NCBI GenBank assembly: GCA_913031285.1
Contig: CAJWEI010000024.1
Location: 1-42,697, forward strand
Direction: 5' to 3'
Length of the DNA stretch: 42,697 nt
From: an uncultured Alphaproteobacteria bacterium
GTDB lineage: Bacteria; Pseudomonadota; Alphaproteobacteria; Rhodobacterales; Rhodobacteraceae
The notes beneath the pieces were generated by a model that was not told the DNA's origin, ran no database searches, and saw nothing but the letters and a program-made list of their open reading frames with translations. This document shows positions 36,288-42,697 of this stretch, piece by piece (positions within the stretch are counted from its first letter, which is position 1; each line of letters opens with the position of its first letter). The translations under genes were made by a program, and so were the position numbers.

Positions 36288-37217
36288 TTAAGGTAGCATT
36301 TCAAGCCAAGCCCAAATTGTAAACAGTGAGCCGATTGTTGCTACCAAAACAGTCGAAGCGGCGATCTTTTGGCCTCGTTTGTACATATTTGAAAATATGT
36401 AGGCGTTTATCCCGGGGGCCATGGCGCTGGTTAAGACTGCGGATCTTATAGCTTGAGTGTCCAATGCCAAATGTGTGCCCAGAAACAAAACAAATATTGG
36501 ATGTAGTATCAATGATGCAATGGAAATCATAATAATGGGTCCAATATCACTCATAGGCCGATATCGATACAAAACCCCTCCCATGCCCAAAAGGGCCGTA
36601 GGCAAGGCCACTTGCACGACCATGCCAATGACATTAGAGACTGTATTAGTTAGAGGTATATTGTAGAAATTCACAATAAACCCTGCAATGAACGCAATCA
36701 TTAGTGCATTTCTAAACATTGCAACGGCAACGTTTTGTATAAGTTTGATCGGGTTTTTACCCTTATTAAGGGTGATCTCCATTGCTGCTATTCCTACGCC
36801 ATAACAAAAAGGCGCATGTAATGTTACGATTGCAAAGTTTCCCTGCAACGCATCGGAACCATATGCGCGTTCAGTAATTGCAAGGCCCAATACTAAAGAG
36901 TTGCAAAACATGCAGCAAAACCCGATTGTGATACAATCTTCCAAGTCACGCTTGAAAACCAATCTAGCGCCTACCGTTCCCAAAAAAAATATAGTTATCG
37001 ATCCAATATAAAATGATCCTAAAAGTTCTGGTTGAAATGACTGTTCTAAATCTATGTCAGTCATTCCTTTGAATAAAAGAAATGGAATCGCAAAGCTCTG
37101 CGCGAATTTCATCAGCGTATCAATATCTTCGGACGTAAAAAGCCCTCGCCAAACCGTCACATAGCCAAGACCTATGACCATGAAAACTGGTGAAATAACG
37201 TCTAAAAGTACTTGCAT
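36288..37217 (-). CDS. AEC family transporter (auxin efflux carrier-like permease)
   Basis: An inner-membrane permease of 309 residues with about ten hydrophobic helices in two inverted halves. The start LLDVISPVFMVIGLGYVTVWRG and the C-terminal MAPGINAYIFSNMYKRGQKIAASTVLVAT (core APGINAYIFSNMYKRG) are typical of bacterial AEC proteins, where members move malate, malonate or other organic acids. The substrate cannot be read from the sequence. It starts 20 bases after the MBL stop and lacks a strong binding site, so it may depend on the upstream operon. Confidence 0.88.
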   Translation of the reverse strand: MQVLLDVISPVFMVIGLGYVTVWRGLFTSEDIDTLMKFAQSFAIPFLLFKGMTDIDLEQSFQPELLGSFYIGSITIFFLGTVGARLVFKRDLEDCITIGFCCMFCNSLVLGLAITERAYGSDALQGNFAIVTLHAPFCYGVGIAAMEITLNKGKNPIKLIQNVAVAMFRNALMIAFIAGFIVNFYNIPLTNTVSNVIGMVVQVALPTALLGMGGVLYRYRPMSDIGPIIMISIASLILHPIFVLFLGTHLALDTQAIRSAVLTSAMAPGINAYIFSNMYKRGQKIAASTVLVATIGSLFTIWAWLEMLP

Positions 37218-37237
37218 ATAGTTACAGAAAGCTCTGT

Positions 37238-38035
37238 TTATGTATCATAAGATAAGATCATTCCGTCATAGGCGGGTTGGATACCTTTGGGCAATTCTCT
37301 ACAAAGAGTACTATAGTCTAAGTCGACGTGCATATTTGTTAAGACAGCATTTTTCACGTCTGTTTGCGCAACCCACTTAAGGCTTTGTTCCAAATGTGAA
37401 TGTGAGGGGTGCGGCGTTCTCCGCAATGCATCTAAAATCCAACAATCGGCTCCCATTACAGCTTGCCATGCCTTGGGTGGCATTGCTGAAACGTCAGGCA
37501 GATAGGCCAATGGCCCAATACGAAAGCCCAAGGCGTTCATATTCCCATGTTCGACCTCAAACGGTTTGAACTCTATTTTCCCACCAGCACCATCTATCAC
37601 AATTATGCTGCCAATTAGATTAAGATCTAAAATAGGAGGGTAGGGCGATCCCTCAGGCTGAATAAATGCATAAGTAAATCGCTCCATAAGACTATCGCTG
37701 GTCTGTTGATCTGCCCAAATGGAAAGCCGTTTACGCATGTTAAATACGATCATGCGAAGATCGTCTAACCCATGTACATGATCGGCATGCGAGTGAGTAA
37801 AGATTGCACCATCTAGAGCTCCTACATTTGCATCAAGCAATTGAGCACGCAGATCTGGGCTTGCGTCTATCAAGACTCGGGTGACACCGTCCTGTGTTTT
37901 CCTCTCTACCAACATGGAACAGCGCCGCCGATAGTTTCTTGGGTTATTTGGATCGCATTCGCCCCAGTTCCCACCAAGTCTCGGTACACCTCCAGAAGAA
38001 CCACAGCCTAATATCGTAAAATTCAAACTTGTCAT
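37238..38035 (-). CDS. Metallo-beta-lactamase fold hydrolase, PhnP-like
   Basis: Probably a phosphodiesterase; PhnP itself cleaves cyclic phosphate esters. The 265-residue protein has LGCGSSGGVPRLGG (9-22), the metal motif THSHADHVHGLDD with His81, His83, Asp85 and His86, and a late HVDLDY. Cysteines in WGECDP and RRRCS recall the structural zinc site of PhnP. A TTG at 38038 is possible, but ATG 38035 shares its A with the tatD stop (TGATG). It closes the tight dac-tmk-holB-tatD-MBL run. Confidence 0.88.
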   Translation of the reverse strand: MTSLNFTILGCGSSGGVPRLGGNWGECDPNNPRNYRRRCSMLVERKTQDGVTRVLIDASPDLRAQLLDANVGALDGAIFTHSHADHVHGLDDLRMIVFNMRKRLSIWADQQTSDSLMERFTYAFIQPEGSPYPPILDLNLIGSIIVIDGAGGKIEFKPFEVEHGNMNALGFRIGPLAYLPDVSAMPPKAWQAVMGADCWILDALRRTPHPSHSHLEQSLKWVAQTDVKNAVLTNMHVDLDYSTLCRELPKGIQPAYDGMILSYDT

Positions 38036-38841
38036 CAAACAGCTTTTTCAAAGCTTAAAGCTTTTGTAAATAGACGTTCAAAATTTTGCTCTGTTTGATT
38101 TGCAAAGCTCGCATATTGCATATTAAAAATTTCAGCAGCTACTTTAGCAGTGTGAGCAGTATAACTGGGTTCATTGCGTCTGCCGCGAAATGGAGGTGGC
38201 GCCAGATAAGGGCTGTCAGTTTCTAAAAGCACACGATCGATTGGTGCCATTTTGAAAATATCCCGCAGTTCCTGGTTTTTGGGAAAAGCAGCAATTCCAG
38301 ACATCGAAAGATAAAACCCCAAGTCAAGTGCAGATTTGGCAAGCTCTTTTCCAGACGAGAAGCAGTGCATGACACAATTAAATGGCGCATTTTTATATTC
38401 CGAATCTAATATATTTGACATATGCTCGTCCGCTGCACGGGAATGGATAATCAAAGGCAATTTCGTTACTTGTGCGGCCATGATATGAATAAGAAGCGAG
38501 GATTTTTGTATTTCACTACTTTCTGCCGTGTAGTGATAGTCTAAGCCTGTTTCTCCGATGCCGACAAACTTCGGGTGCCTAGACAGTTCTGCTAATTGCT
38601 CAACTGTGACCAATGGTTCGCTTTTGGCGCTCATTGGGTGAGTACCTGCAGCATAAAAAATGCTTGGATGGGTTTCTGCAATTGAACGCACGTTTGGCTC
38701 TTCTCTTAGCTTGGTACAAATTGTGACCATCCTATGTACACCTGCTGCTATGGCGCGTTGGACGATATTTGTGCGTTCCTTGTCAAAGTCTGGAAAATCC
38801 AGATGGCAGTGGCTATCCGTTATCAAAGGTGGTTTCGTCAT
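38035..38841 (-). CDS. tatD: TatD-family metal-dependent DNase/hydrolase
   Basis: A TIM-barrel metallo-hydrolase of 268 residues; family members degrade single-stranded or damaged DNA. Metal ligands are visible at His11 and His13 (DSHCHLDF), Glu in GIGETGLDYHYT, His in IHSRAADE, His in MHCFSSG and Asp in LLETDSPYLAPPP. This is the YcfH/TatD branch, which in many genomes follows holB, as here. The ATG overlaps the holB stop as ATGA and its stop overlaps the MBL start. Confidence 0.94.
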   Translation of the reverse strand: MTKPPLITDSHCHLDFPDFDKERTNIVQRAIAAGVHRMVTICTKLREEPNVRSIAETHPSIFYAAGTHPMSAKSEPLVTVEQLAELSRHPKFVGIGETGLDYHYTAESSEIQKSSLLIHIMAAQVTKLPLIIHSRAADEHMSNILDSEYKNAPFNCVMHCFSSGKELAKSALDLGFYLSMSGIAAFPKNQELRDIFKMAPIDRVLLETDSPYLAPPPFRGRRNEPSYTAHTAKVAAEIFNMQYASFANQTEQNFERLFTKALSFEKAV

Positions 38842-40001
38842 TTAAGTGCCTTGGGCCTCTGCAAGACGCTCACAGCACAAGTTTCAATCTTGAAAAACGT
38901 ATCTAGGATCAAGGTAGCTGGGTCAAGATTAACTGAGTGGCCATGGCGCAGTCTCTGCGAGACCGTTTGTGTCAATTCAGCCCACTTTTTCGCAGCTAGA
39001 TGATTTGACGATAAACGTTTGAAAACCTCAAATTCTGGAAAAGACTCAATATAGTCAAAATGTTTATCCTTTGCTCCGCTAAGGGCTAATCTACTTAGGG
39101 CAGTTTCAAATAGTGAGATAAATAATTCAAACTCTGAGGAGGTTCCGCGACCTGAGAATTTATTGGCCAATGCTTGAACTTTCTTACTATCCAATCTTGG
39201 TAAAGATCCAAAAATGTCGATAATTGATTTGTATAGTGTTAGACCTTGAATATTCAAAATTCGCACAGCTTCTCCAATTGATCCCGCAGAGAGTTTTGTC
39301 AAACCTTCCTGATGAGACGTATCAAAATGTACGTTAGCCGCCTCTAAAGCCTGACCCATCGAAGGTTTATCTAAACGGTTTAACCGAAGCTCACGGCATC
39401 GCGACCTTATTGTCGGAAGCAGACTGGCGGGTTGGTGACTAACCAAAAATAAAAAGGCGTTTTTTGGAGGCTCTTCCAGAATTTTTAACAAAGCATTTGC
39501 TGCGCTTGGACTCATATCCTCAGCACAGTCTACTACAACAATACGGTGGGCAGAATCGGTGGACGTGAGGCCAAAGAATGATTTCAGTTTCCGCACATCG
39601 TCGACAGTAATTATCTGTTTATGACGTTTTCGTTTTTCGTCATAGGCGCGTCGGAGTGGAAAAACACTAGGCTCAGACCCAGCAGCTATCCGTCTGGAAA
39701 CTGGATGGTCGGAAGCAATTTCGAGGGTGTGAGGGCTTTCATGGTTGTCTTCGAAAAGTCCTCCATCTCGATTTGAGTTGGGTGTTGCTAAAAGAAATTT
39801 TGTGATTTGCCATGCGAATGTTGCTTTGCCGACACCTCTTGGTCCACTTATTAGCCATCCGTGGTGTAATCTTGATGCATTGAAAACATCAAGAAATTCT
39901 TTTGCTGCAGCGTCTTGTCCAAAAATTCTTGGCGTTTGCGCAGGGTGGGGCGCACCTTCAATCTTGTCAGACAGGGGTACGGCGTTGTCTGCTTTGCTCA
40001 C
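38838..40001 (-). CDS. holB: DNA polymerase III delta prime subunit
   Basis: Clamp-loader subunit. The 387-residue protein has the AAA+ fold with Walker A-like GPRGVGKA (53-60), VDCAEDMSPSAANALLKILEEPP as Walker B/delta-prime block (core SAANALLKILEEPP) and the SRC motif in TIRSRCRELRL. The Ala in place of Ser/Thr in the P-loop fits the usual ATPase-inactive delta prime, and the four-Cys zinc site of E. coli is absent. It starts with GTG, overlapping the tmk stop as GTGA, and its stop overlaps tatD as ATGA. Confidence 0.92.
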   Translation of the reverse strand: MSKADNAVPLSDKIEGAPHPAQTPRIFGQDAAAKEFLDVFNASRLHHGWLISGPRGVGKATFAWQITKFLLATPNSNRDGGLFEDNHESPHTLEIASDHPVSRRIAAGSEPSVFPLRRAYDEKRKRHKQIITVDDVRKLKSFFGLTSTDSAHRIVVVDCAEDMSPSAANALLKILEEPPKNAFLFLVSHQPASLLPTIRSRCRELRLNRLDKPSMGQALEAANVHFDTSHQEGLTKLSAGSIGEAVRILNIQGLTLYKSIIDIFGSLPRLDSKKVQALANKFSGRGTSSEFELFISLFETALSRLALSGAKDKHFDYIESFPEFEVFKRLSSNHLAAKKWAELTQTVSQRLRHGHSVNLDPATLILDTFFKIETCAVSVLQRPKALK

Positions 40002-40624
40002 TTCAATACGCCCATTACCAAATTATAAACTATGGCTTGAACTGACCTTATATCCTGATTGCCGTCAATGAGCTTAATTCTATCAGAAAACTCTTCAGCC
40101 AGTTTAAGAAAACCGGCTCGCATTTTTTCTTGCAGTGGAACACCAAAATTCTCGAAACGTTCCTCTTTGGTTTCACGACCTTTTGCACGAGAATGTCCGG
40201 TATTAGGATCCATATCAATCAATAGGGTTAAGTCAGGCTCTTGCTGGATAGTCAGCTTTGTCAAAGCATCCACCATACCGCGCAAATTTCCACGGCTAAG
40301 ACCTTGGTACATTCTCGTAGAATCGGCAAAGCGGTCGCAAATCACAATTTGACCTTTTTCCAAAGCTGGCAGAATAACAGTCTCCATATGATCGCGGCGG
40401 GCGGCGGTAAAGAGAAGTATTTCTGTTTCAGCGGACCATCTTTCAGGATCGCCTTCCAGTAAAAGGGCTCTAATTTGCTCTGCACCCGTCGAGCCACCTG
40501 GCTCCCTCGTTAATACAACATCATGCCCCAGTTGACTAAGCGCGTCAGCCAGTAGTTTGGCTTGAGTTGACTTGCCTGAGCCATCTATCCCTTCAAATGT
40601 TATAAACAATTTCTCAGAAGTCAA
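39998..40624 (-). CDS. tmk: Thymidylate kinase
   Basis: Phosphorylates dTMP to dTDP. The 208-residue protein has the P-loop FEGIDGSGKSTQAK (10-23), LTREPGGSTGAEQIR, the DR motif in CDRFADSTRMYQG and a LID with RAKGRETKEERFE. The start is TTG, with AGGTGG about 5 bases upstream, and overlaps the preceding gene's TGA as TTGA; the next Met would remove the P-loop. It lies between the carboxypeptidase and holB, a common alphaproteobacterial order. Confidence 0.96.
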   Translation of the reverse strand: MTSEKLFITFEGIDGSGKSTQAKLLADALSQLGHDVVLTREPGGSTGAEQIRALLLEGDPERWSAETEILLFTAARRDHMETVILPALEKGQIVICDRFADSTRMYQGLSRGNLRGMVDALTKLTIQQEPDLTLLIDMDPNTGHSRAKGRETKEERFENFGVPLQEKMRAGFLKLAEEFSDRIKLIDGNQDIRSVQAIVYNLVMGVLK

Positions 40625-41808
40625 AGTGCCACCTCATGAGCATTTATTATCCTGTTTAAGAGACTTTGCCCGGCTGTAATTAGACGCGAAAAGAACCCAC
40701 CCACTGGGACAGAGGTATTTGCCAAAAGTGGTACCGTGACAGCATCCATATTGCCAGCCGTGATAATGAGTTTGCCAATCTCTTGACCTGCTCGAACTGG
40801 GGCGGGTATGGGCGATTCGTACTCAATTACAAACTCCACTGAAGTGTCCCGAAGGACTGGTACAAGGACCTCAAGATTTTTTGATAATGCCAATCCAACG
40901 TTTGAAGAAGATCCATTCCAAACAGGTGCAACAGCGATCTTGGTATCCTTTTGTCCAAAAGATTTTACACTAAACTGGCGAAAGGCCCAATTCACTATTG
41001 CTTCGGCTTCACGTGCTCTTTCAGCTGTCGATGTTAGCCCCGAAAACACAAATATTAAACGTCTATCGCCCTGTTTGGCTGATCCAACCAAACCATATCC
41101 GGCTTCTTGGGTATGGCCTGTCTTAAGCCCATCGGCGCCAACTCCCAGTCCCAGAAGCGGATTTCGATTTAGCCTGTTTGCGGGCGCACGGCCATCAAAA
41201 AGAAATTCTCTTTGTGAAAACATTGGATAAAAATCTGGAAAATCCAGGATCAGGCGTTCTGTTAAAAGTGCCAAGTCGCGCATGCTCATTTGATGGCCTG
41301 TGGCTGGCCAGCCATTGGAATTCTTAAACACTGAATTCGTCATACCCATTTGCTTTGCGCGCTGGGTCATAAGTTGGGCAAATCCAGCCTCGGTACCGTC
41401 TGGAGAAAGTGTCTCGGCGATAACTGCACAAGCATCATTTCCGGATAGAACAATAATCCCACGCAACAGATCTTCTACCAAAACGCGATCCCTTGTTGTC
41501 AGAAACATAGTTGATCCACCATAGCTTTGGGCATGTTTTGATACAGGCACCCGTTCATCAAGCTTGAGTTGGCCCGCTTTTATAAATTCAAATGCTACAT
41601 ACAGCGTCATCAGTTTGGACATAGAAGCTGGCGGAAGTGGTGTATCGGCGTTTTTTGAGACAAGAATTGTTCCCGTAGTCATATCAAAAACATATGCGGC
41701 CTTTGCTTTAGTTTCAAAAGCCGAGGCGTCTCCTAGAACTATAAAAAGAGTGGCAAACGCCAAGGTAAGCCAGCTAAAAAGTTGAGAGAGTTTAATGTGT
41801 AACTGCAT
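40621..41808 (-). CDS. D-alanyl-D-alanine carboxypeptidase (penicillin-binding protein 5/6 type)
   Basis: Trims the terminal D-Ala from peptidoglycan stem peptides in the periplasm. The 395-residue protein has a signal peptide (about 1-30, ending ASA), the SxxK motif Ser62-Lys65 (SMSKLM), SGN at 122-124 and KTG at 229-231, followed by a C-terminal beta domain from about 275. The C-terminus (FFSRLITAGQSLLNRIINAHEVAL) may be the amphipathic membrane anchor. AGGA lies 5 bases before the ATG. It follows the SPOR-like gene by 7 bases and overlaps tmk. Confidence 0.95.
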   Translation of the reverse strand: MQLHIKLSQLFSWLTLAFATLFIVLGDASAFETKAKAAYVFDMTTGTILVSKNADTPLPPASMSKLMTLYVAFEFIKAGQLKLDERVPVSKHAQSYGGSTMFLTTRDRVLVEDLLRGIIVLSGNDACAVIAETLSPDGTEAGFAQLMTQRAKQMGMTNSVFKNSNGWPATGHQMSMRDLALLTERLILDFPDFYPMFSQREFLFDGRAPANRLNRNPLLGLGVGADGLKTGHTQEAGYGLVGSAKQGDRRLIFVFSGLTSTAERAREAEAIVNWAFRQFSVKSFGQKDTKIAVAPVWNGSSSNVGLALSKNLEVLVPVLRDTSVEFVIEYESPIPAPVRAGQEIGKLIITAGNMDAVTVPLLANTSVPVGGFFSRLITAGQSLLNRIINAHEVAL

Positions 41809-41815
41809 AAGTGTC

Positions 41816-42259
41816 CTAAAATCCTGCTGAAGTTATTCTTTTAAGAAGTTTTCTGCATTCTTCCAAGCTACTGATGGGGCCAACAGTCACTTGCCAAAAT
41901 CTCTTATCTTTGATTTTTTGTTCTTTTATTGTCGGCAGGATGCTCATTCGTTGCATAGTCGCCCCAGTGTTGGTTGCATTTCGCACGATAACGCTCACGG
42001 TCATCTTGACATTTGGGTGCTCCACCCAGACCCCGCCTAAAGAAGGGCGTCCATCCCACAGGCCGACTGGACTTAACAGAGAAACGTCAGGCGCCTTTAC
42101 ACTTTCCTCAATCAAATTTTTGGTACTGAGACCTTTGAACTTCTTGCTAAGTCTAAATAAATTGTCAATGCTGTCAATATTGCGCGCACCTAAAGATGTC
42201 CTGCATATGCCGATCAATATAAAAATAAATTGTTTTTCAAAACATCTATGCTTGATCAT
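41816..42259 (-). CDS. Short SPOR/RlpA-like envelope protein, possibly reduced
   Basis: A 147-residue protein with a hydrophobic but atypical N-terminus. The middle segment VGLWDGRPSLGGVWVEHPNVK followed by VSVIVRNATNTGA resembles a stretch I recall from larger Rhodobacterales SPOR proteins that sit beside the same carboxypeptidase. The end (RFWQVTVGPISSLEECRKLLKRI) looks like the last strand-helix of a SPOR domain, which binds denuded peptidoglycan. It is about half the size expected, so it may be reduced or a fast-evolving version. The gene ends 7 bases before the carboxypeptidase start, consistent with a shared cell-wall role. Confidence 0.6.
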   Translation of the reverse strand: MIKHRCFEKQFIFILIGICRTSLGARNIDSIDNLFRLSKKFKGLSTKNLIEESVKAPDVSLLSPVGLWDGRPSLGGVWVEHPNVKMTVSVIVRNATNTGATMQRMSILPTIKEQKIKDKRFWQVTVGPISSLEECRKLLKRITSAGF

Positions 42260-42456
42260 AAGCGTCTCAATTGTTATCCGAAGAATACTGATTTAAAAGA
42301 AGAAGTTGCCCCCTTAAATTTCTTTCTACTTGCCTCTTTTTTCTGACCTTAGCGTTTTCCTATCGATGTGAAAAGCTCTACGTACGTGGTTAGCAACATT
42401 TATTGTTAATCTTACTACTTTTAGAATCAATTTTATGCAGTTATGGGTTGTGCGTC

Positions 42457-42546
42457 GGAGGAGTGGCAGAGTGGTCGAATGCACCGGTCTTGAAAACCGA
42501 CGAAGGTTAACGCCTTCCCAGGGTTCGAATCCCTGTTCCTCCGCCA
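42457..42546 (+). tRNA. tRNA-Ser (anticodon UGA)
   Basis: A 90-base class II tRNA including the encoded CCA. The acceptor stem GGAGGAG (42457-42463) pairs with TTCCTCC (42536-42542), followed by discriminator G and CCA. The anticodon TGA is at 42491-42493 in the loop CTTGAAA, there is a long variable arm, and the T arm carries GGGTTCGAATCCC. It reads UCA and, by wobble, other UCN serine codons. No clear promoter or terminator was identified. Confidence 0.95.
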
Positions 42547-42602
42547 CCTATTAACGTTAAGCATATGTTATAAAACAACTATTAGAATAAAACGTAATTT
42601 AC

Positions 42603-42623
42603 TTCCCCCAAAAGTTCCCCCAA
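42603..42623. repeat. Direct repeat TTCCCCCAA, period 12
   Basis: TTCCCCCAA occurs at 42603-42611 and 42615-42623, 57 bases past the tRNA-Ser 3' end. The C-run stands out from the AT-rich surroundings. Repeats of this kind near tRNA 3' ends sometimes belong to integrated elements, but the window ends before this can be judged. Confidence 0.4.
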
Positions 42624-42697
42624 GCAATATTGGCTTTCACGGGACTTTGCTGGCCATTCTAGGCTCAGTTTATGCATATTTTACGAGCTTATGCTCA

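Noticed and set aside
42326-42547. 73-codon minus-strand frame at the right edge
   Set aside because: It runs across the tRNA-Ser gene on the opposite strand and is an artefact of it.

Overview
The window looks like a chromosomal core-genome segment of an alphaproteobacterium, most likely a marine Rhodobacterales (Roseobacter-type) lineage that is AT-rich for that order. The pointers are gene content and order: clpP-clpX, then an NDUFA12-like complex I subunit, mlaD, a DUF2155 protein, aat, accC and accB; a Suv3-like helicase with an S4 protein, fdxA and carD; dac-tmk-holB-tatD-MBL; and an alphaproteobacterial kdsD-kdsB-kdsA cluster. The lineage call is an inference from remembered gene neighbourhoods, since no database search was possible.

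Layout. 1-680 has no gene. 681-4318 (minus) is a surface-sugar operon: a UDP-glucuronate 4-epimerase-like protein, then KdsD, KdsB and KdsA for KDO synthesis. 4538-10942 (plus) holds dusA, tig, a divergent photolyase/cryptochrome and tgt. 11031-12299 (minus) has a lysophospholipase-like hydrolase and a small SCP2 protein. 12361-17308 (plus) carries a TPR protein, the helicase, the S4 protein, fdxA and carD. 18095-20578 (minus) is a large one-pass membrane protein whose ends resemble GspL/PilM and GspC/PilP. metY (minus) and nrdR-ribD-ribE (plus) diverge around 22.5 kb. 25934-29254 (plus) is clpP, clpX, NDUFA12-like, mlaD and DUF2155. aat, accC and accB (minus) follow, then a plus-strand acyl-CoA synthetase. 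From 33601 to 42259 everything is on the minus strand: SPOR-like protein, D,D-carboxypeptidase, tmk, holB, tatD, MBL hydrolase, AEC transporter, rhodanese/DUF442-like protein, a short ORF and acs. A tRNA-Ser(UGA) gene lies at the right edge.

The genes mostly serve housekeeping: envelope building (KDO, UDP-sugar, peptidoglycan trimming, MlaD lipid transport), tRNA modification (dusA, tgt), protein folding and turnover (tig, clpPX, aat), cofactor and fatty-acid synthesis (ribD, ribE, accBC), acetate activation (acs) and replication (tmk, holB). Tight stop/start overlaps (ATGA, GTGA, TTGA, TGATG) show translational coupling in several operons. Many starts are TTG or GTG, and several reading frames extend upstream of the likely true start; I moved starts where a ribosome binding site and family N-terminus agreed.

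I see no CRISPR array, transposon, phage gene or toxin-antitoxin pair, and no convincing new multi-gene system. The points most worth a second look are the orphan GspL/GspC-like protein, the photolyase with an unusual FAD-site segment, the metY leader with mutually exclusive hairpins, the short ORF ahead of acs, and repeats next to tRNA-Ser that could mark an integrated element beyond the window.
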